Assembly (NCBI RefSeq): GCF_003711515.1
Contig: NW_021167081.1
Location: forward strand, 310,001-374,000
From: Sodiomyces alkalinus F11
Taxonomy: Eukaryota; Ascomycota; Sordariomycetes; Glomerellales; Plectosphaerellaceae
Length of the DNA stretch: 64,000 nt
Direction: 5' to 3'
In this document: positions 32,574 to 47,473 of the stretch, in pieces
How the letters are laid out: every line of letters begins with the position of its first letter
Position numbering within the stretch: position 1 is the stretch's first letter
Position numbers and translations under genes: made by a program
Notes under the pieces: generated by a model
Database searches by the model: none
The model's input: only the letters and a program-made list of their open reading frames with translations
What the model was told of the DNA's origin: nothing

Positions 32574-35500
32574 TCACTGCAACATCTGCTGCATGGCATT
32601 AACGCGATAACTCTCCCTCCGCTCCATCAACTCAACATGCCTTCCCTGATCCACGATCCGCCCCCCCTCCACCACGAAAATGACATCCGCCCGCTGCACC
32701 GTATGCAACCGATGCGTAATCGCCAACACCGTCGTCCCGCGCGACGCCCTCTCCAGCCCCTGCTGCAACGCCGCCTCGCTCGCCGCGTCCAGCGCACTCG
32801 TGCTCTCGTCCAGCAGCAGCAGCCTCGGCCGGCGCACCAGCGCCCGCGCGATCGCGAGCCGCTGCCTCTGCCCGCCCGACAGCCGCGTCGCCCCCGGCCC
32901 GCACTCGGTGTCGTACCCCTCCGGCAGCGCCGCGATCACGTCGTGCACGTTGGCGAGCCGGCAGGCCTCTTCGATCTCCGCGTCGCTGGGATCGTGGCCT
33001 GGTTTCGCCCCCAGGGAGACGTTGAAGCGTACGCTGCCGTCGAAGAGCGTCGGGTCTTGCGGGACGAGCGCGATGGCGTCCCGCAGGGGGGAGGTTGCCG
33101 GGAGGCACGCCATGTCGTGGCCGTCTAGGAGGACGGTGCCGGAGATGGGCGTGTAGAGCCGCTGCACGAGGGACATGATGGTGGATTTTCCTGCGCCGGA
33201 CGGGCCGACGAGGCCGCAGAATTGGCCCGGTTGGATGGTGAAGGAGATGTCGTCCAGGACCGGGACGTCGGGGCGGTTGGGGTAGGCGAACCAGACGTTG
33301 GTGAATGTGATCTTGACGCCGCGGTTCTCGGGGGAGGAAGCGCCCTGGGTTTTGGATGATTCTGCGACGGATTCGATGTCTTGGTCTGGTTGGTAGCCGC
33401 TGTCGCCGCCGCTGCCTCTGCCTCGGCCGCTGCCGCTACCGCTACCGCTACCGCTTCCCCACCCCGTGACCGACTTGGCCTGCACGCCCGTCTTGCTAAA
33501 GTCCTTAGTCGACCCCAGACTAAGAATGTTCATGGTCCGCGAGACGGCGGTACGCGCGCGGGAGAACTCGGGCGCCAGCGTAAACATGGTACCCCAGAGC
33601 TGTGCGCTGACCAGCATGGCAATGAGGATGATGAAGAACTGCGTCTGCGTGTACTCCCCCCGCATGATGAGCCGAGAACCCCACCAGTACGAAAGACAGT
33701 AGATCAGCGTGCCGGAGGTGTGTGTCAGGGCGAGCCAGACGTTGGTCGAAGCCGAGGCGCGGAAGATGAGCTTCTGCGGTCCCCTCAGGAGACGGCCATA
33801 GGTGCCCATGATCTCGCGCTCGAGAGAGAGGGAGGCCACCGTGCGGATGGACTGCACCGCCTCGACGGCCACGGCCGTGGCGTCGGCAAAAGCGCCGGCG
33901 TTCTTCTCCTCGTAGCGCGCGAGCATGCGGAGCTGCATGATGCCCGCGCCGAGGAGGAGGGGGATGGACGCGAGCGCCACGATGGCGATCTTCCACGCGA
34001 TGATGTGCGACAGAATGATGGCCACGAGGAAGTTGACGGCGACGGCGAACACGGTGCCGATGGTGGACCCGCTGAACCCGCCGATGGCGGCGCTGTCCTT
34101 CGTGATGATGCCCAGCAGCTTCGCCGGCGTCTCGGCCTGGTGCCATTGCATGGGCTGCTCCATGAGGGACCGGAACGAGAGCACGCGCACCACGTAGAGG
34201 AGCTTCTCGGCCACGACGCCGAAGCACGACCAGGCGAAGAAGTTGGCGAAGAGCTCCACCACCGCCAGCATGAACATGAGGCCCGAGAAGAGCTGGCCCA
34301 TCGAGAGGATGCGGTCCACCGTGCTGCTGCAAGGGTTGAGCTCGCCGACGGTGAAGCCCAGAATCAGAGCCGCCGACGAGAAGGTCGCGCCGACGAGGAC
34401 TGCCGCGATCATGGCGACCACGAGCCAGCCAAGCGAAGGCCGAACGAGCCGGCCCAGGCCCTTGACTACGAAGCCCAGAGATTGCTTGGTATCCAGCTCC
34501 GTCTTGGGCTCTTCGGTATCTTTCTGCTCCTCCTCGTTTTCGCCCTTGGGCTTTTTACCATCTCCGCCGTCTTCATCCTGTGCCGAAACCATACGTTCGC
34601 TCGTCGCAGGCCCTTCCGTCTTGAGCGTCGACGTATCGAGCGAATCGCCAGAAACCGAACCCCCTTCGGTCCAATCCTTCGTCGAGAGAGTCTGCAGGTC
34701 GGCCATGCGACGGAACGCACCGTCCCCCCGCGCCATCAGCTCCGCGTACGTGCCCTGTTCGACGACCTGCCCGGCGTCCATGACGACGATGTTGTCGGCG
34801 TTGCGGATGGTCGAGAGTCGGTGGGCGATGGAGATGACGGTGCGGTGCTTGGCCGCCCTCTCCACGGCTTCCTGGATGCGCCGCTCGCTGGCCGAGTCCA
34901 AGGCGGACGTCGCCTCGTCGAGGACGAGGATGCGCGGGTCGCGGATCAGCGCCTGGGCGAGGGCCACGCGCTGCCGCTGGCCGCCGCTCACGAGGGTTCC
35001 CTTGGGGCCGGCGTTGCTGCCGTAGCCGTTCTCGAGACGTTCGATGAAGGAGGCCGCGTCCGCTTGCTCGGCGGCCTGACGTACCAGCTCGACGATCTCT
35101 ACTGCTTCTGGGCCGAATGCCGGTGCAGAGGAGACGATATCATTTCCCTTTTCGGCCAGCTCTGCCAGTTTAGGTCCGTAAAAGAAGTCCTTCAGGTGTT
35201 GGTGGGATGGATTCGGGGAATTGACGAGGCCAAAGGCAATGTTCGACAAGATCGAGGCGTTGAGCAGCGACGGCTCTTGTTGGACGAAGCCCACAAGGCT
35301 TCTGAGGCTCCTGACATTGACGTCCCGCAGGTCGTGTCCGTCAATGGTGATGGTGCCCTCGGCCGGATCCTGAAGTCGGGCAATGAGAGATGCGATGGTA
35401 GACTTCCCACTGCCTGAGAGGCCGACGATGGCGGTGTATTTTCCAGCCGGGAAACTGAGGTTCAGGTTGCGAAGCACAGGCTGCTCGGGACGAGTAGGGT

Positions 35501-36938
35501 AGGCAAAAGACACGTTGTTGAACTTGATCCCTGATGCGTCCACGTTGTTGGCAGTCAAGGCGTGACCGGTTTCCGAGGTTCCATCGATCAGAGAGGGATA
35601 CTCTATATCTTCGAGGAGGCGCTGGTAGGCGGCGGAGGCGCCGCCGAAAAGGGGCATCAGAGGCGCGATGGATCCCAACATGACGCAGGCTGGGGAGATG
35701 GGGAGTTAGCAGTCAAGACCGGGGCGGTCAGCAAGAATTGGGGACAGGGACGTCGCGGACCTACCATCAACCAGGACGAGGATAATCGTGTAGATATGAC
35801 CGACAGAAGTACCACTGCCACGCCCCTCGATGGTCTCGGCAATGAGGATACTTCCCTGCCAGAAAGCGAGAGCATTGCCCGAATAGGCGATAAAGTACAA
35901 CAAGCCGGCTTGCAAGGCGGCGACGGCGGCCTTGCGAATACCGGCCTTGTTCGCGTCCGACACCAAACTCGCAAACTTGGCTTCCAAGCGGGGAGCGGCA
36001 CCGAACGCCTGGACGACGGAGATGTTGGACAAGCACTCGCCGGCGAGCGACGAAGCCGAGGCGACCGAGTTGGACATTTGCACGGCAAGCTTGCTGAGGA
36101 ACGCGCCGCCGACGAGCGACATGAGGAGGAAGGCGGGAACCATGGAGGTGAGCATGCCGGCGAGGCGGGCCTCGCGGGTGAAGGCGACGACAAAGGCGGT
36201 GACGAAGAAGCTGAGGGTGGAGATGCAGATGCCGACCTTCTCGGAGGTGCCGGCCTGGATGGCGGTGATGTCGCCGTGGAGGCGGGACGACACCTCGCCG
36301 ACGTTGACGCGGGCGTCGAAGAAGGACGGCGGCTGGCGGAGGAGGGCCTGGAGGTAGCGGATGCGGAGGCGCTGGGCGAGGCGCTGGGAGATGACGCCCC
36401 AGGCGAGGATGTAGGCGTAGATGAGGACGAAGGCGGCGATGGCGATGTAGACCATCTGGAGCACCTTGCTGTTGATGGCGGGCCCGTAGGAGAAGGGGTC
36501 CACGTCGGTCGATCCAGTCGCGGCGCAGGTGGCGTCGTTGAGGTCGTCTACGAGTTGGCCGAAGAGGATGGCCATGAGGGGGAATGGGGTGCCGGCGGCG
36601 ATGGCGAAGATCGTCCCCAGGATGATAAGTGTTACGTCGAGCCATGTTGGCTGGGCGGCAAAGAGCAGACGGAAGAAGATTACTGCTTGTTTGTGAAGCT
36701 GGGAGGGCAAAAGAAGAACCGGGCGTTAATCGTGGAGTCCGCCGATCGGCGCCCAAGCAGTGGGAGGGAAGAAATGGACGAGGGGTCATACCGGCATGCC
36801 GTTCTTGGGCTTCTCCGTGGTGTCTTTCTTGTCATCTCCTCCTGACGCAGGAGATGGAGGTTGCTCAGGAAGCTGTTCCTTGGTTTCGGAGACGGGGGTG
36901 GAGGAAGCCACTGCTTCATTCTCAGTTACGGTCGCCAT
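32574..36938 (-). CDS. ABCB-type multidrug ABC transporter (full length)
   Basis: Three exons, in gene order 36938-36792, 36698-35765 and 35689-32574, give about 1398 residues. The order is TMD1-NBD1-TMD2-NBD2, as in fungal P-glycoprotein-like exporters. The first nucleotide-binding domain has Walker A GLSGSGKST, signature LVSGGQRQR and Walker B RILVLDEATSALD. The second has GPSGAGKST, RLSGGQRQRLAIARAL and LLLLDESTSALD. The short N-terminal tail is acidic and hydrophilic. Before NBD2 there is a Gly/Ser/Arg run encoded by a (CCGCTA) type repeat at 33421-33456, in a linker that is normally variable. It should use ATP to export hydrophobic compounds across the plasma membrane. It is not near a biosynthetic gene, so a drug-resistance or general efflux role is more likely. 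Confidence 0.93.
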
Positions 36939-39900
36939 GGCGTCTCTCTCAATTCCGCCTCAAGTCCCAAGCAAACGACGCGGGACAGCACACGCCATGC
37001 AGACGCGAAAAATTGGAGATGGCCCTGTTCGATCGCCTGAACCAGTAGCTGTTCGTTCGTCACGGATCGAATGGGGGGAGCGCGTCGCTCAGTTAGTCGT
37101 CGATGCAATGTGCCGGGGCCGAGATGGAAAGGCGACGTGAGAAATACAAGGTGTGGGCAGTCGAACAATTTTGAAGAGGGGAACGGTGGAAGACGGTATG
37201 TGTTGGTCGATGAGGGGACCACAAGAGTCAAGACAAGGGGTGGGAGCTTGTCGAATGCATGTCGTGCTCGGTAGCCGTCTCCGATGCCGGGCTCGGATCT
37301 GATAAAATTTGAGTCGAAATGAGAGGGCACGGGTAGCTAATCAGCTAGTGTACAGGAGAAGGAGAAAAAAAGATCTGATAATATTTTCTCCCTTCCTCGG
37401 CTAGAGCCACTTGGCTGTGCTACCAGAGCTAGCATTGGCTGAATGAGTGCCATGGTCCATGGTGACGAATGGTAACGGGAGCGGAGTTTTCGTTCAGGGA
37501 CAGGGGTCTGTCCAATGCTCCATGAGGATTGGTCAGACATTTCGGCGCTCAGGAGGCTGGGACGTTGAAACGTTGAGGTGATCGAGGCGAGACTGTCATT
37601 GTCACGGCTTGAATGACTGGAGAATTAGAACCAAAGATGTGCGTGTGCGGGTTCATGACGAGGAAAGCCGTGAGTCGTGGAAATCTATGGTTCTCTTGGT
37701 GCCCGAGCAACCGAAGCAGCGCCGGCAGCGCGGCTTCTGAATGGATAGAGGAGTGGATGAGGAGTGGATGAGGAGTGGATAGAGGAGTGGGCGAATGCAA
37801 AACAGTGGTGCAGGTTTGTTGAATTTGGAGTGGGGAGTGGAAATTGGTGGCCAGAATGTGGGCAATGTAGTCATGTGACTTGCCCCTTCAGGGCAAATGT
37901 GGAGATATTTGATCTGATAAGATTACAGTTCATCAGATAAGATTAGCTCTTCTAAAAGCCGTCCAAGTGAATCGTGATATCCGACGATCCATACCGAGTC
38001 CTTTCCAGGTTTGTACTCCGTACAATAGTACGGACAATTTCTCGCTAAGCCATGCCAAGGCATGACTCATGGGGAATGGATCGGCCATGCTCCTCCTATT
38101 TTAGTATCCACATCTATCCCCTCCTCATGATGAGCATATAGCATCAGTCTTCACTCCTTGACTTGCGCCGCAGAGTTGTCCTGGGTCGATTCCCTCCACT
38201 TCGGCTCCCTTATATCGGGACTCCAATTCACGAAATCTAAATCGTGACGTGAGTCCTGGGTCATAAGTCGCGGTCGCCCAAGGTCGATGGACGACAGTGA
38301 CAATGGTCTCCATGAGATACAGACACCCCCTCCACAGCATTTATTGCTACACGAGGCCGCATAGCTGCAGAGTGCAGATCTTTGGCAATGCCAGGACTCG
38401 ACTTTTACCATCCGCTGGCCCGCAGCTGTCTTCGGACGACCCCCCCCTCTCTCCCCCGGGGCTTCTATGTCTGCGCCTTCTCCGAGACCTACGCCACCGT
38501 ACATCACGGCGATGCATGTTGTTGCGCCGTACATCATAAACTTTGAAGTAGTCGAGTTGGTATAATAAACTTGTAAGCTTGTTCGGTTGCGTGGATTGCC
38601 TCGTAGTGTCGTTTGATATGTGTCAGTGATGGTTCATATCTTTGACTCTTTGAGATCCTTAGGTTCTCCAGGAGAGAAATCATGGAACTTGGTCACTTCA
38701 AGTTCCCACAAAGCCGGCATATATAAAAACACCTAGAAGTCTCTAGGGGACTGCTGTTAAGAACTATTGTTATGAAAGGTAGTTTTGAAGTGATTCATCC
38801 TACACTGTGTACGATACCACGGGGATTCCTTCAGCGGATGAAATGGGAAAAACACGGACGCCGGACGGACATGACACCGCCAGCCAGTCTCTCAAGGCAC
38901 GCGTATAACAAACCACAAGCTGTGGATATTTGGCATTAAGTTGCGACTCTAGGTTCGGAAGTCCGACATTAACAAAGTCGAAGCCGTCAAAATTGCCTCA
39001 TTTCCGTAAAGAGCTTCCACTATACTGTTGCCAACCGTGGTCCTGTGACTGGGCCGTGAACATGGCTGATGTACCTGCACTGAATCTGAGTCTTACCCGC
39101 ACTATCGTGGTTCGGATCCGGTATACGGTAGGTAGCTAGAACTTTCAACCCAACCAAGATCGGTGCAGATTCCCATAAACTAGTCTGTCAGTCTGGCTTG
39201 ATTCGGTTGTCAGAACCTAAAAGCTAGCAACCCGAGATGGCAACATGAGCTCTGTCAACTGGCCAATGTGCTCTCCAAAGGTATATCATGGGTCCCAGCA
39301 TGACAGTCCAGAAAGCCAACTCACAATCTAGTGGTCACGCATTCTCGTAGTAGTTCGCTACCCAAATCCACGTCGCCCGACCTATGGCTCCCACGTGGAG
39401 ATAGAAAGTCAACTTGACCAGAGCTACCTGGAAAACACCTCGTGGCCCGGTAAGCCCATTAAGGTACTGTTTTGACACCAATCAAGGCTTACAACCAATC
39501 GCGGTACCTATTGCCGACTCGGGAAGTTTACGTTACTTCCCCTAGCTCAAGCGCGCCGAACTGACCCAGTAGGCAGTCTGCGTAATGGTTGCACAATATA
39601 TCTTCGGCATCATCCATTTACTTACTTTCAATGATGTGAGTAACGACACCGATGTCTCTAAGCGATAAGCTCGGGTCTGGTGAGTTAGATGGTGTTGATA
39701 TACGATTCAGGTGCAGAGGAACATATATGTGTAATCTTATTCCTTACGCTCCGAGAAGACTCCTGCACAGCACCGGAGCGGTATAACGTGGATTTGCAGA
39801 GAATCAAGCCCGTGTTGTTGTAATATCTGGCCCAAGGACCAAGGTACGCTACTTTTTGAAGTTATAAAGTCGGGAAAGACGTTTGGGAACGTTGGTCAAG

Positions 39901-42900
39901 AAGGGGAAATATTGTATGACCGTAGATTGTCAGAGCAGGGGGAGTGAAGGAGAAAGAAAGAGAGAGAGAGAAAGCGAGTACTGACGACCAGGTCTTCGAA
40001 CCGCCGTTGACCTTTGCTTCGTACCGTTGATTCAAACATTGAACGCACTCTCTCAGTCCTCAGAGAACGACCTTCCATATTCAGGTCCTTTCTGCTAGGT
40101 ATGCTATGGCAAAAAGCAGTGCCTCAATACATCGACAACCACCAAAACATCCAAGGTCAACAAGGTTTCAAGTTGCTTTGAAATCAACCTGTATCCAAGC
40201 CAGCCACTGGGCTTAGATGTGCAGGAGGCCGCAACTGCGGCAGGCCCTTAGTGTGATGAGGATTAGGCCTTGACCCTGACATCGGTCTCCGAGACCCTAA
40301 CAAAGATGCCGAGGACCCGAGCACGCCTTACGAGATCTGGTTGCCGCCACTGCACCGACCGCATGAAGACACCTATGCAAGTCGACGCGCCCAGGAACGA
40401 AATGACGCGATTATCCCCCTCCCTTCTGCGAGCTGGAGCGCTTCCCCGTCAACCTGCCATCTCCCTCTCTCCCCTGCAGCCTGCCCTCGCCCAGATGCGC
40501 CGTTTCCTGTGAACTATACTACTACTCGTCTGTTTCCGAACAATACTGCGGGACACTGGACGGGGACCGAACGTGTGTCCGAGTCGCCGTCTCTTAACGC
40601 ACCGAATAGGGCAAGTCCAATCCTGAGATGTAGCGGGGTTGGGCAGGCTGGTTTTAGGCGGGGCAATCCAAGACCTGTGTAAGATGGTAGCTGAACGGGA
40701 CATTCACTATTGAAGTCCAAAGCTCGCCGAAAGGAGCGAATAGAAGCGAAGGGGTCAAAAGTGATACTTGGCTGGACATGCGCCGAGACTTGGGGGTTTC
40801 TGGTAATGGCTCTTCATTCGGGTTCATGGCGCCCTAGACAGCTGGCGTGGGTATTGAGATGGGAGTCGGAGGGTGGGGGGGACAGCACAGCAAGCTGCTC
40901 CTTCGCGCCTGGAAAAAGGAATGTCGAGAGAACGAGAGGACTCGAGGAGGGAGTGTCATGGCTACCTTCGGCAATCAAGCTGCGGCAGAACGCAAAGCGA
41001 AGCGCTTGTTTAAAGCCGAAGGAGGGACGGGTGAAGACTCCAGTGACAGACCCGTTTAGGAGGGTGACATGATTCCGGTGACGTTCTGCGTCGAGAAAAG
41101 TCGAGGGAGGAGGGGGATCCAATGGTAACGAGGTGCCTTGGCAATCAAAATGCATCACGACGATCCGGCAAGTGCCATAAGATAGAAGATGGTGAGGTGG
41201 TTTCGACTGCCAGTGGCGGAGGCTTTGACAACAACCACCAGATGCTGAGAGGATGGAGGGAAGGTTCATATTCCGAGTGAGGCCTTGAGGTGTTCCCGGC
41301 TCCTTTCGCCTGGTTCCCTGGGCAGGTCACGAAGGTGGTGGTGCGCAAGGCGGGGATCGTGACCAAGAGAGGAAGTTGTCTCATCGTCGACGAGACGAGG
41401 TGTGGTGTGTGGCAGTCGGATCGATACAACGAGCCTGCGTTATCGCGTCAGCGTAGCACGCCGTAAGAGTTCTTGTCGAAAAGCAGACGACCTGCTGAAT
41501 TGAGATACTCGAGGCTGTTAAGGTTGGGTTGCGTTGCAGGCTTAGCTCGGTCGTCGCAAACTGGCTGGGTGGCGGCCGCGGCACGGCAATCAAAACGGAG
41601 GGAGGACGCGGCGCTTTGGGGAGAGGGGCATCTTGCCGCGCACCCGTGCAGGTAGGTAGGTCATCTGTGTTACCAAAGGCTGTTTGATTTATCGGGTGCA
41701 TGTTCGATGCATGCAGCATGGTCATTACTCAGTAATACTCCGTAGGCACACCATGACGAGCGCCACCATAGTCAATGGCGTTCTCCGCGAGACATGACGG
41801 GACGGACGGCTGACGGTGCACCGTGCAGGGAGTTCGCCGCCTCCCTGCTTCGGCGGAGATCTTCACTCCCCCAGCATGGGTTGACCTGGTAATTCAACAG
41901 CTTGGTTCGTCGACTCAATTTAGACAAGGCAGGACAAGAGGTTGCGTTGCATTTTCTAGAAACATACGAGAAGGTCATGTGTCGAAAGGAAGGCTGGGCT
42001 TGCTTCAGTGGCTTGTCTGCAAGTACGTACTTTGCAACCAAGAGGGATTACTCTCTGGGCCTTCAATGTGCATTCGTTTTTGTCTGTTCCTTTGCGAGTC
42101 CCGATTCCCAGCGGCGCCAGCGGTTGCGTGATATGGCTGAAGTGGCGCAGCTCATCATCGTGCACCAACTGACAACGGGAGGATTTCTGGGGCTTGGAAA
42201 TCCGAGATTAGTATCGCCTGCACCGGGCCGCGCCGTGGGGGAATTGATGGGGTGCGATGTAAACTATGGATACGGCCGTCAGATGGATATTTTGTTCGTT
42301 GGTGATAGTGAGCGCGTCGGAGAGTTGGAGAGTCGGAGATGCCTAGGGGTAGGGAGGGGGGGCAGCGAACAACAAAGTGGTCGACACCCACAAGACGCTG
42401 ATGAAGCAAGCGATGATTTACCTTCCCATGCACAACCCATTTCTCGATCTACCAAGTAGGACGAGATCATCTCGCGGAGAACAGGGGGTACAATGGGTTC
42501 GGTGTCCTTCAGCGGACAGAGCACACGACAACTGATGTGATTATGCGAGAGAAGACGAGAGAAGAAGAGAAGACGTGGGGTTTAGAGATTGGGTAAGCGC
42601 AGATAGACGAATGCAGAGTGATGATGAGATAATGCAATGCACCCTCCCCCCCTGCCTACCTTGATGTGTGAAGTCCCCACCTGCCATACAACGTATGTTG
42701 TGTGATTGGTAGACGTAAACTGTACCTACGCACTTTCTGTGTCGATGTACCCAGCGTGGGGGCATACGCCAAAGTCTCTGCTATTATGAAATTAAGGAAC
42801 GGGTATCTACTTCGTACATCCCGTATAGCTATGTACTGCATACAGCCCACCGCGACAGTGGAATTTATCCATCTCCGAAAGGCTGGCCCACGGTCATGCG

Positions 42901-45900
42901 CGATTATGTTCAGGTATTCTGCTCAAGGTTAAACCGACGCGATTGAAATGCACCTCACTAAAGAAGTTAGTTTCAAAACCATCACTGCCGAAGCTGGGAG
43001 CTTGGCCTTTGTCTAGGTAGGTAGCTTATCACGACTGCCCTTTGTGTTAGTCAAGGACGGGTTTCTGCTATCCGCAGTCCGGAAGAAACGTTTCCAACCG
43101 TTGAAAATGAGAGACTCTAATTCCGATATGGTCCCTGTCAAGGTAGTGTTATACCCCACATAAGGTACTTCGAAATAACAACGTATCGTGCATGTGAAAA
43201 TCCATCCGGGTCATCACTATACCTGACGCATACGGAGGTTCACTACGGACAGTGTACGTAAGGTGGCGTACCGATTAACTACCTAAGGTAAGGTATACTT
43301 TGAGGAAATTGAGGATATTCCTATAGTGGCAGGAGTGATGGAAGGAGCCCTGAGTCAACATCAAAATGATCGTGCCTGTCCCCTGCCCCTTCCCCTCCGG
43401 ACGATACTAGGGCCCCACTAGATCGGACGACTGCCGATCTGGTTTCAACAGGGGATTAGAGATTTAACTGTGTACAAGTACAGATAAACACACCAAGAGC
43501 TCTATAGAACCAAAGGTATAAGATACCTTTACCAGCGTAGGTACGTATCGTCTAAGAAGCACGGACGAACGCCGCCATCTCTCCTCCGTCCAATTTACCA
43601 CCACCCCGTTTTTCCCCCTTCCCCTTTCTCTTCTTCCACTTCCATCTCCATTTTCATCGTTCCAATTACTCTCGGGAACCTCGGCCCACCCTTCTGGATC
43701 ACAACCCTTCGTGCCGCTATCCCGATCAGGACCACGACACGACACACTCCATTCCCTGCTCTTCTTCATGTACTCCACGGACGGACAGCGAGGCACTGAC
43801 CAGTGACTGACACCGACCCTCTCTCCCTGTGCGTGATCATACCCCGGTAGTGCATGCTCGCAGCAGATCGCCTATCGGATATCCCTTGCTTGTCCTGCAC
43901 TTTACCCGCTGCTGGTCATGGAGACACGCAGCGATTATCCCGATGATGGCAGTTAGTCGCGCGAGTCTGGCTCGTTGTTCGCCCGTTTCGGGCTTCTTAC
44001 ATACATCCTATCCCATCTCGTCTGGCTTGTCTGTCCTTGGTCCTTTTCCTCACCATCGCTACTCAGCCATGAACTAATATACCAATGCAGCAGATTCGTC
44101 ATGTTCTAACTCGCTCATATAACGCACACACTCGAACTCGAACTCCTAAAAAGGGTAGATAGCGCGCATAAGAAGCCAAGCATAGCGCCGTGCCCCATTC
44201 GCCTGACCACCTGAATAAGGTCACCTAGGGCGGGCCGGATCTCCAAATTAGGAAGGCGACAACGTCTTGTGTGCTTCCCCAGCTGGCCCATCCATCCTGT
44301 TCCCCGAGCCCAAATTCCCCTCCTCGTCGGCTTTGCTACTCAACTTGACTTCGACCCGTTTCGCACTCGACTGGGATTCGACTTGTCCCCTACGATTTGC
44401 CAGGACCGACTTGTTCCAAATCGCAAGAGCGCGACTTACCAAAAAGGAGCCCCCGTTCCCCGCCATAACAGCATATGCAAGTGCGTACTGTGCTTCTCTG
44501 GATATCAGGCATTAGGTATTCCCTTACTGTTGAAGTGGTCAGCGCGGAGAACCTGGTAGAAACAGGCAAGCAGTATTATGCCCCAATTCCCGGACATAAC
44601 CTGGGCCACTCAAAACGCCAGAAGGATCGACCATCTCGCACTTCCGAACGAACCGGATCAGCTTGATCGTCTTGTTTCTCAGTTGTCGACCCTGTTGTCC
44701 CTTGGGCCCGCTCCCCCAGAGTATGGACTGTACCATTATCTCGAGGGATACGCCACAGTACGTTGTATATCCAGCCAGTCTCGGAGCTAAGGTACAATTG
44801 CGGCAGTTGGAATGACCCTGTCGTAAAGCGTTCCTCGGATTGGGCACCGGGGTATCCCCCCGCCGCACCCTCTTCACATTCCGGCATTCCTCCAAGATCT
44901 CTCTACTCATGTGCGAGACAACCCGGCCCCCCGGTTCTACCTCCATCTGGCTCTTGGATTGCGTACTGTACGAAGTAATCAGGCGATGACAAAGAAGTAT
45001 TGGAGTATTCTTCATGCACACTGGAGCATACCTAACGTACAGCATGCCATGGGTTATCTCCCTGCGCTTCCCGGTTCACGAGCATCACGTGAGTTCTCGA
45101 ACACTTCCCACACTGACAGCCCTGACGGTCCTGAGGCCCCTGACCCCTGTGGTTGTGTTCCAAGCTGGTTCAACTGCCGACGTACCATGGTAATAGTCGT
45201 GAACCAGCGCCCCTAGCGCCGGCGTCGTTCTCCTCGTTCTCCTGCCCCTCATATCAAGTTGCCGAGTTCACCTTGGAGCACAGTACCCCTGTTGCCTTTG
45301 AATGTGTGTCTGGGGTACGTACGGAGCAGGAGCAGCACTTACAATGGACTTTAGCGTCAGCGGAAGCGGGAGCGTGCCTCGCGGACCTTTCTGAGCCCAA
45401 CTCGGCTGCCCCCAGGCGAGAAATAGCCAAGCACCAGCCTGCGCCGGGCTTCCGTGAAGCTTGGGACCCTGCCTAGTGTCCCCAGCCATCACCTGCGGAG
45501 TCGGCGCGCGTGATACTCCTCTGTCGCATCGCCAGGTGGAATCGTCGAGAACGACTAGGTCGACATGCCCCCCACGGGCCCTCCCCCGTCATCCACAGAT
45601 CTCATGCGCCGACTACCCTGTCCCATGTTCACACTTCAGCTTCCTCTTTCATGACCTGGCCCCGCGTTCTCGCCGCCGATGAGCAAGTCTACTCTCGTCG
45701 CGATGGTTGCGTCATGCGTCTTCCTCCTTCCCCTTTGCGCATCATCGTTATCGACGACATCTGCGCGCCGGCTGGCATCATGAGCTGGTTACCTGGATAG
45801 GGCAAGTCGTTTGTCTCTTGGCTCTGGCCCTACCTCTGCCTCTGCCTCTGGAGCCTCGAGACGAACGAAAATTCCCGCCGACCATGACCTCCCCTCCCGT

Positions 45901-46180
45901 TCGGGCGCCGTACCGCCGTTGACGCCCGTGCCCCGGGTCGGGCGCTTCCCTCTGGGCGCCACCCTAGGGATGCCATCCACCCCCATGATCTCCATCGTCC
46001 CCGTTGAACTCGGACGGGGTTGATGAGCCGAGAAAAGCTATAAAGAGAGGCGTCGATCCCCGCCCTGAAGATCCCTTTTTCTTTCTTGCCTCATCACGCC
46101 GATCTTGTCATCATCCGCCTCAACCTTCCATCCAAGCCTCTGCCCCTGATCTACGATCTTGCCCACCTCGACTTGTCAAA
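36939..46180. other. Gene-poor 9.2-kb region
   Basis: No complete gene found on either strand. The many short ORFs lack motifs and do not splice into longer frames that I can defend. It holds a tandem GGAGTGGAT-type repeat (37740-37790), TACTCCGTA at 38014-38022 and 41736-41744, GGTACC-type elements near 43280, and a possible vestige of a Zn2Cys6 regulator at 40305-40400 (see findings). The last part, from about 45800, is the C/T-rich promoter of the subtilase. Confidence 0.45.
46039..46044 (+). promoter_or_regulatory. TATA box of the subtilase gene
   Basis: TATAAA lies 142 bp before the subtilase ATG, followed by a C/T-rich leader. This fits a strongly expressed secreted enzyme. Confidence 0.5.

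Positions 46181-47473
<1,293 letters not shown>

Noticed and set aside
33381..35417. A 678-codon plus-strand ORF opposite the ABC transporter
   Set aside because: It is the antisense of a GC-rich coding region. The product is a composition of Asp/Glu/His/Arg/Gly with no family resemblance, while the minus strand encodes intact ABC motifs.
35562..36845. A 427-codon plus-strand ORF opposite the first ABC exons
   Set aside because: Low-complexity Gly/Glu/Asp antisense shadow.
44578..44790. Plus-strand ORF with protein-like sequence (LGPAPPEYGLYHYLEGYA)
   Set aside because: Looks mildly coding but has no extension, start context or recognised relatives; kept as unresolved and not called a gene.
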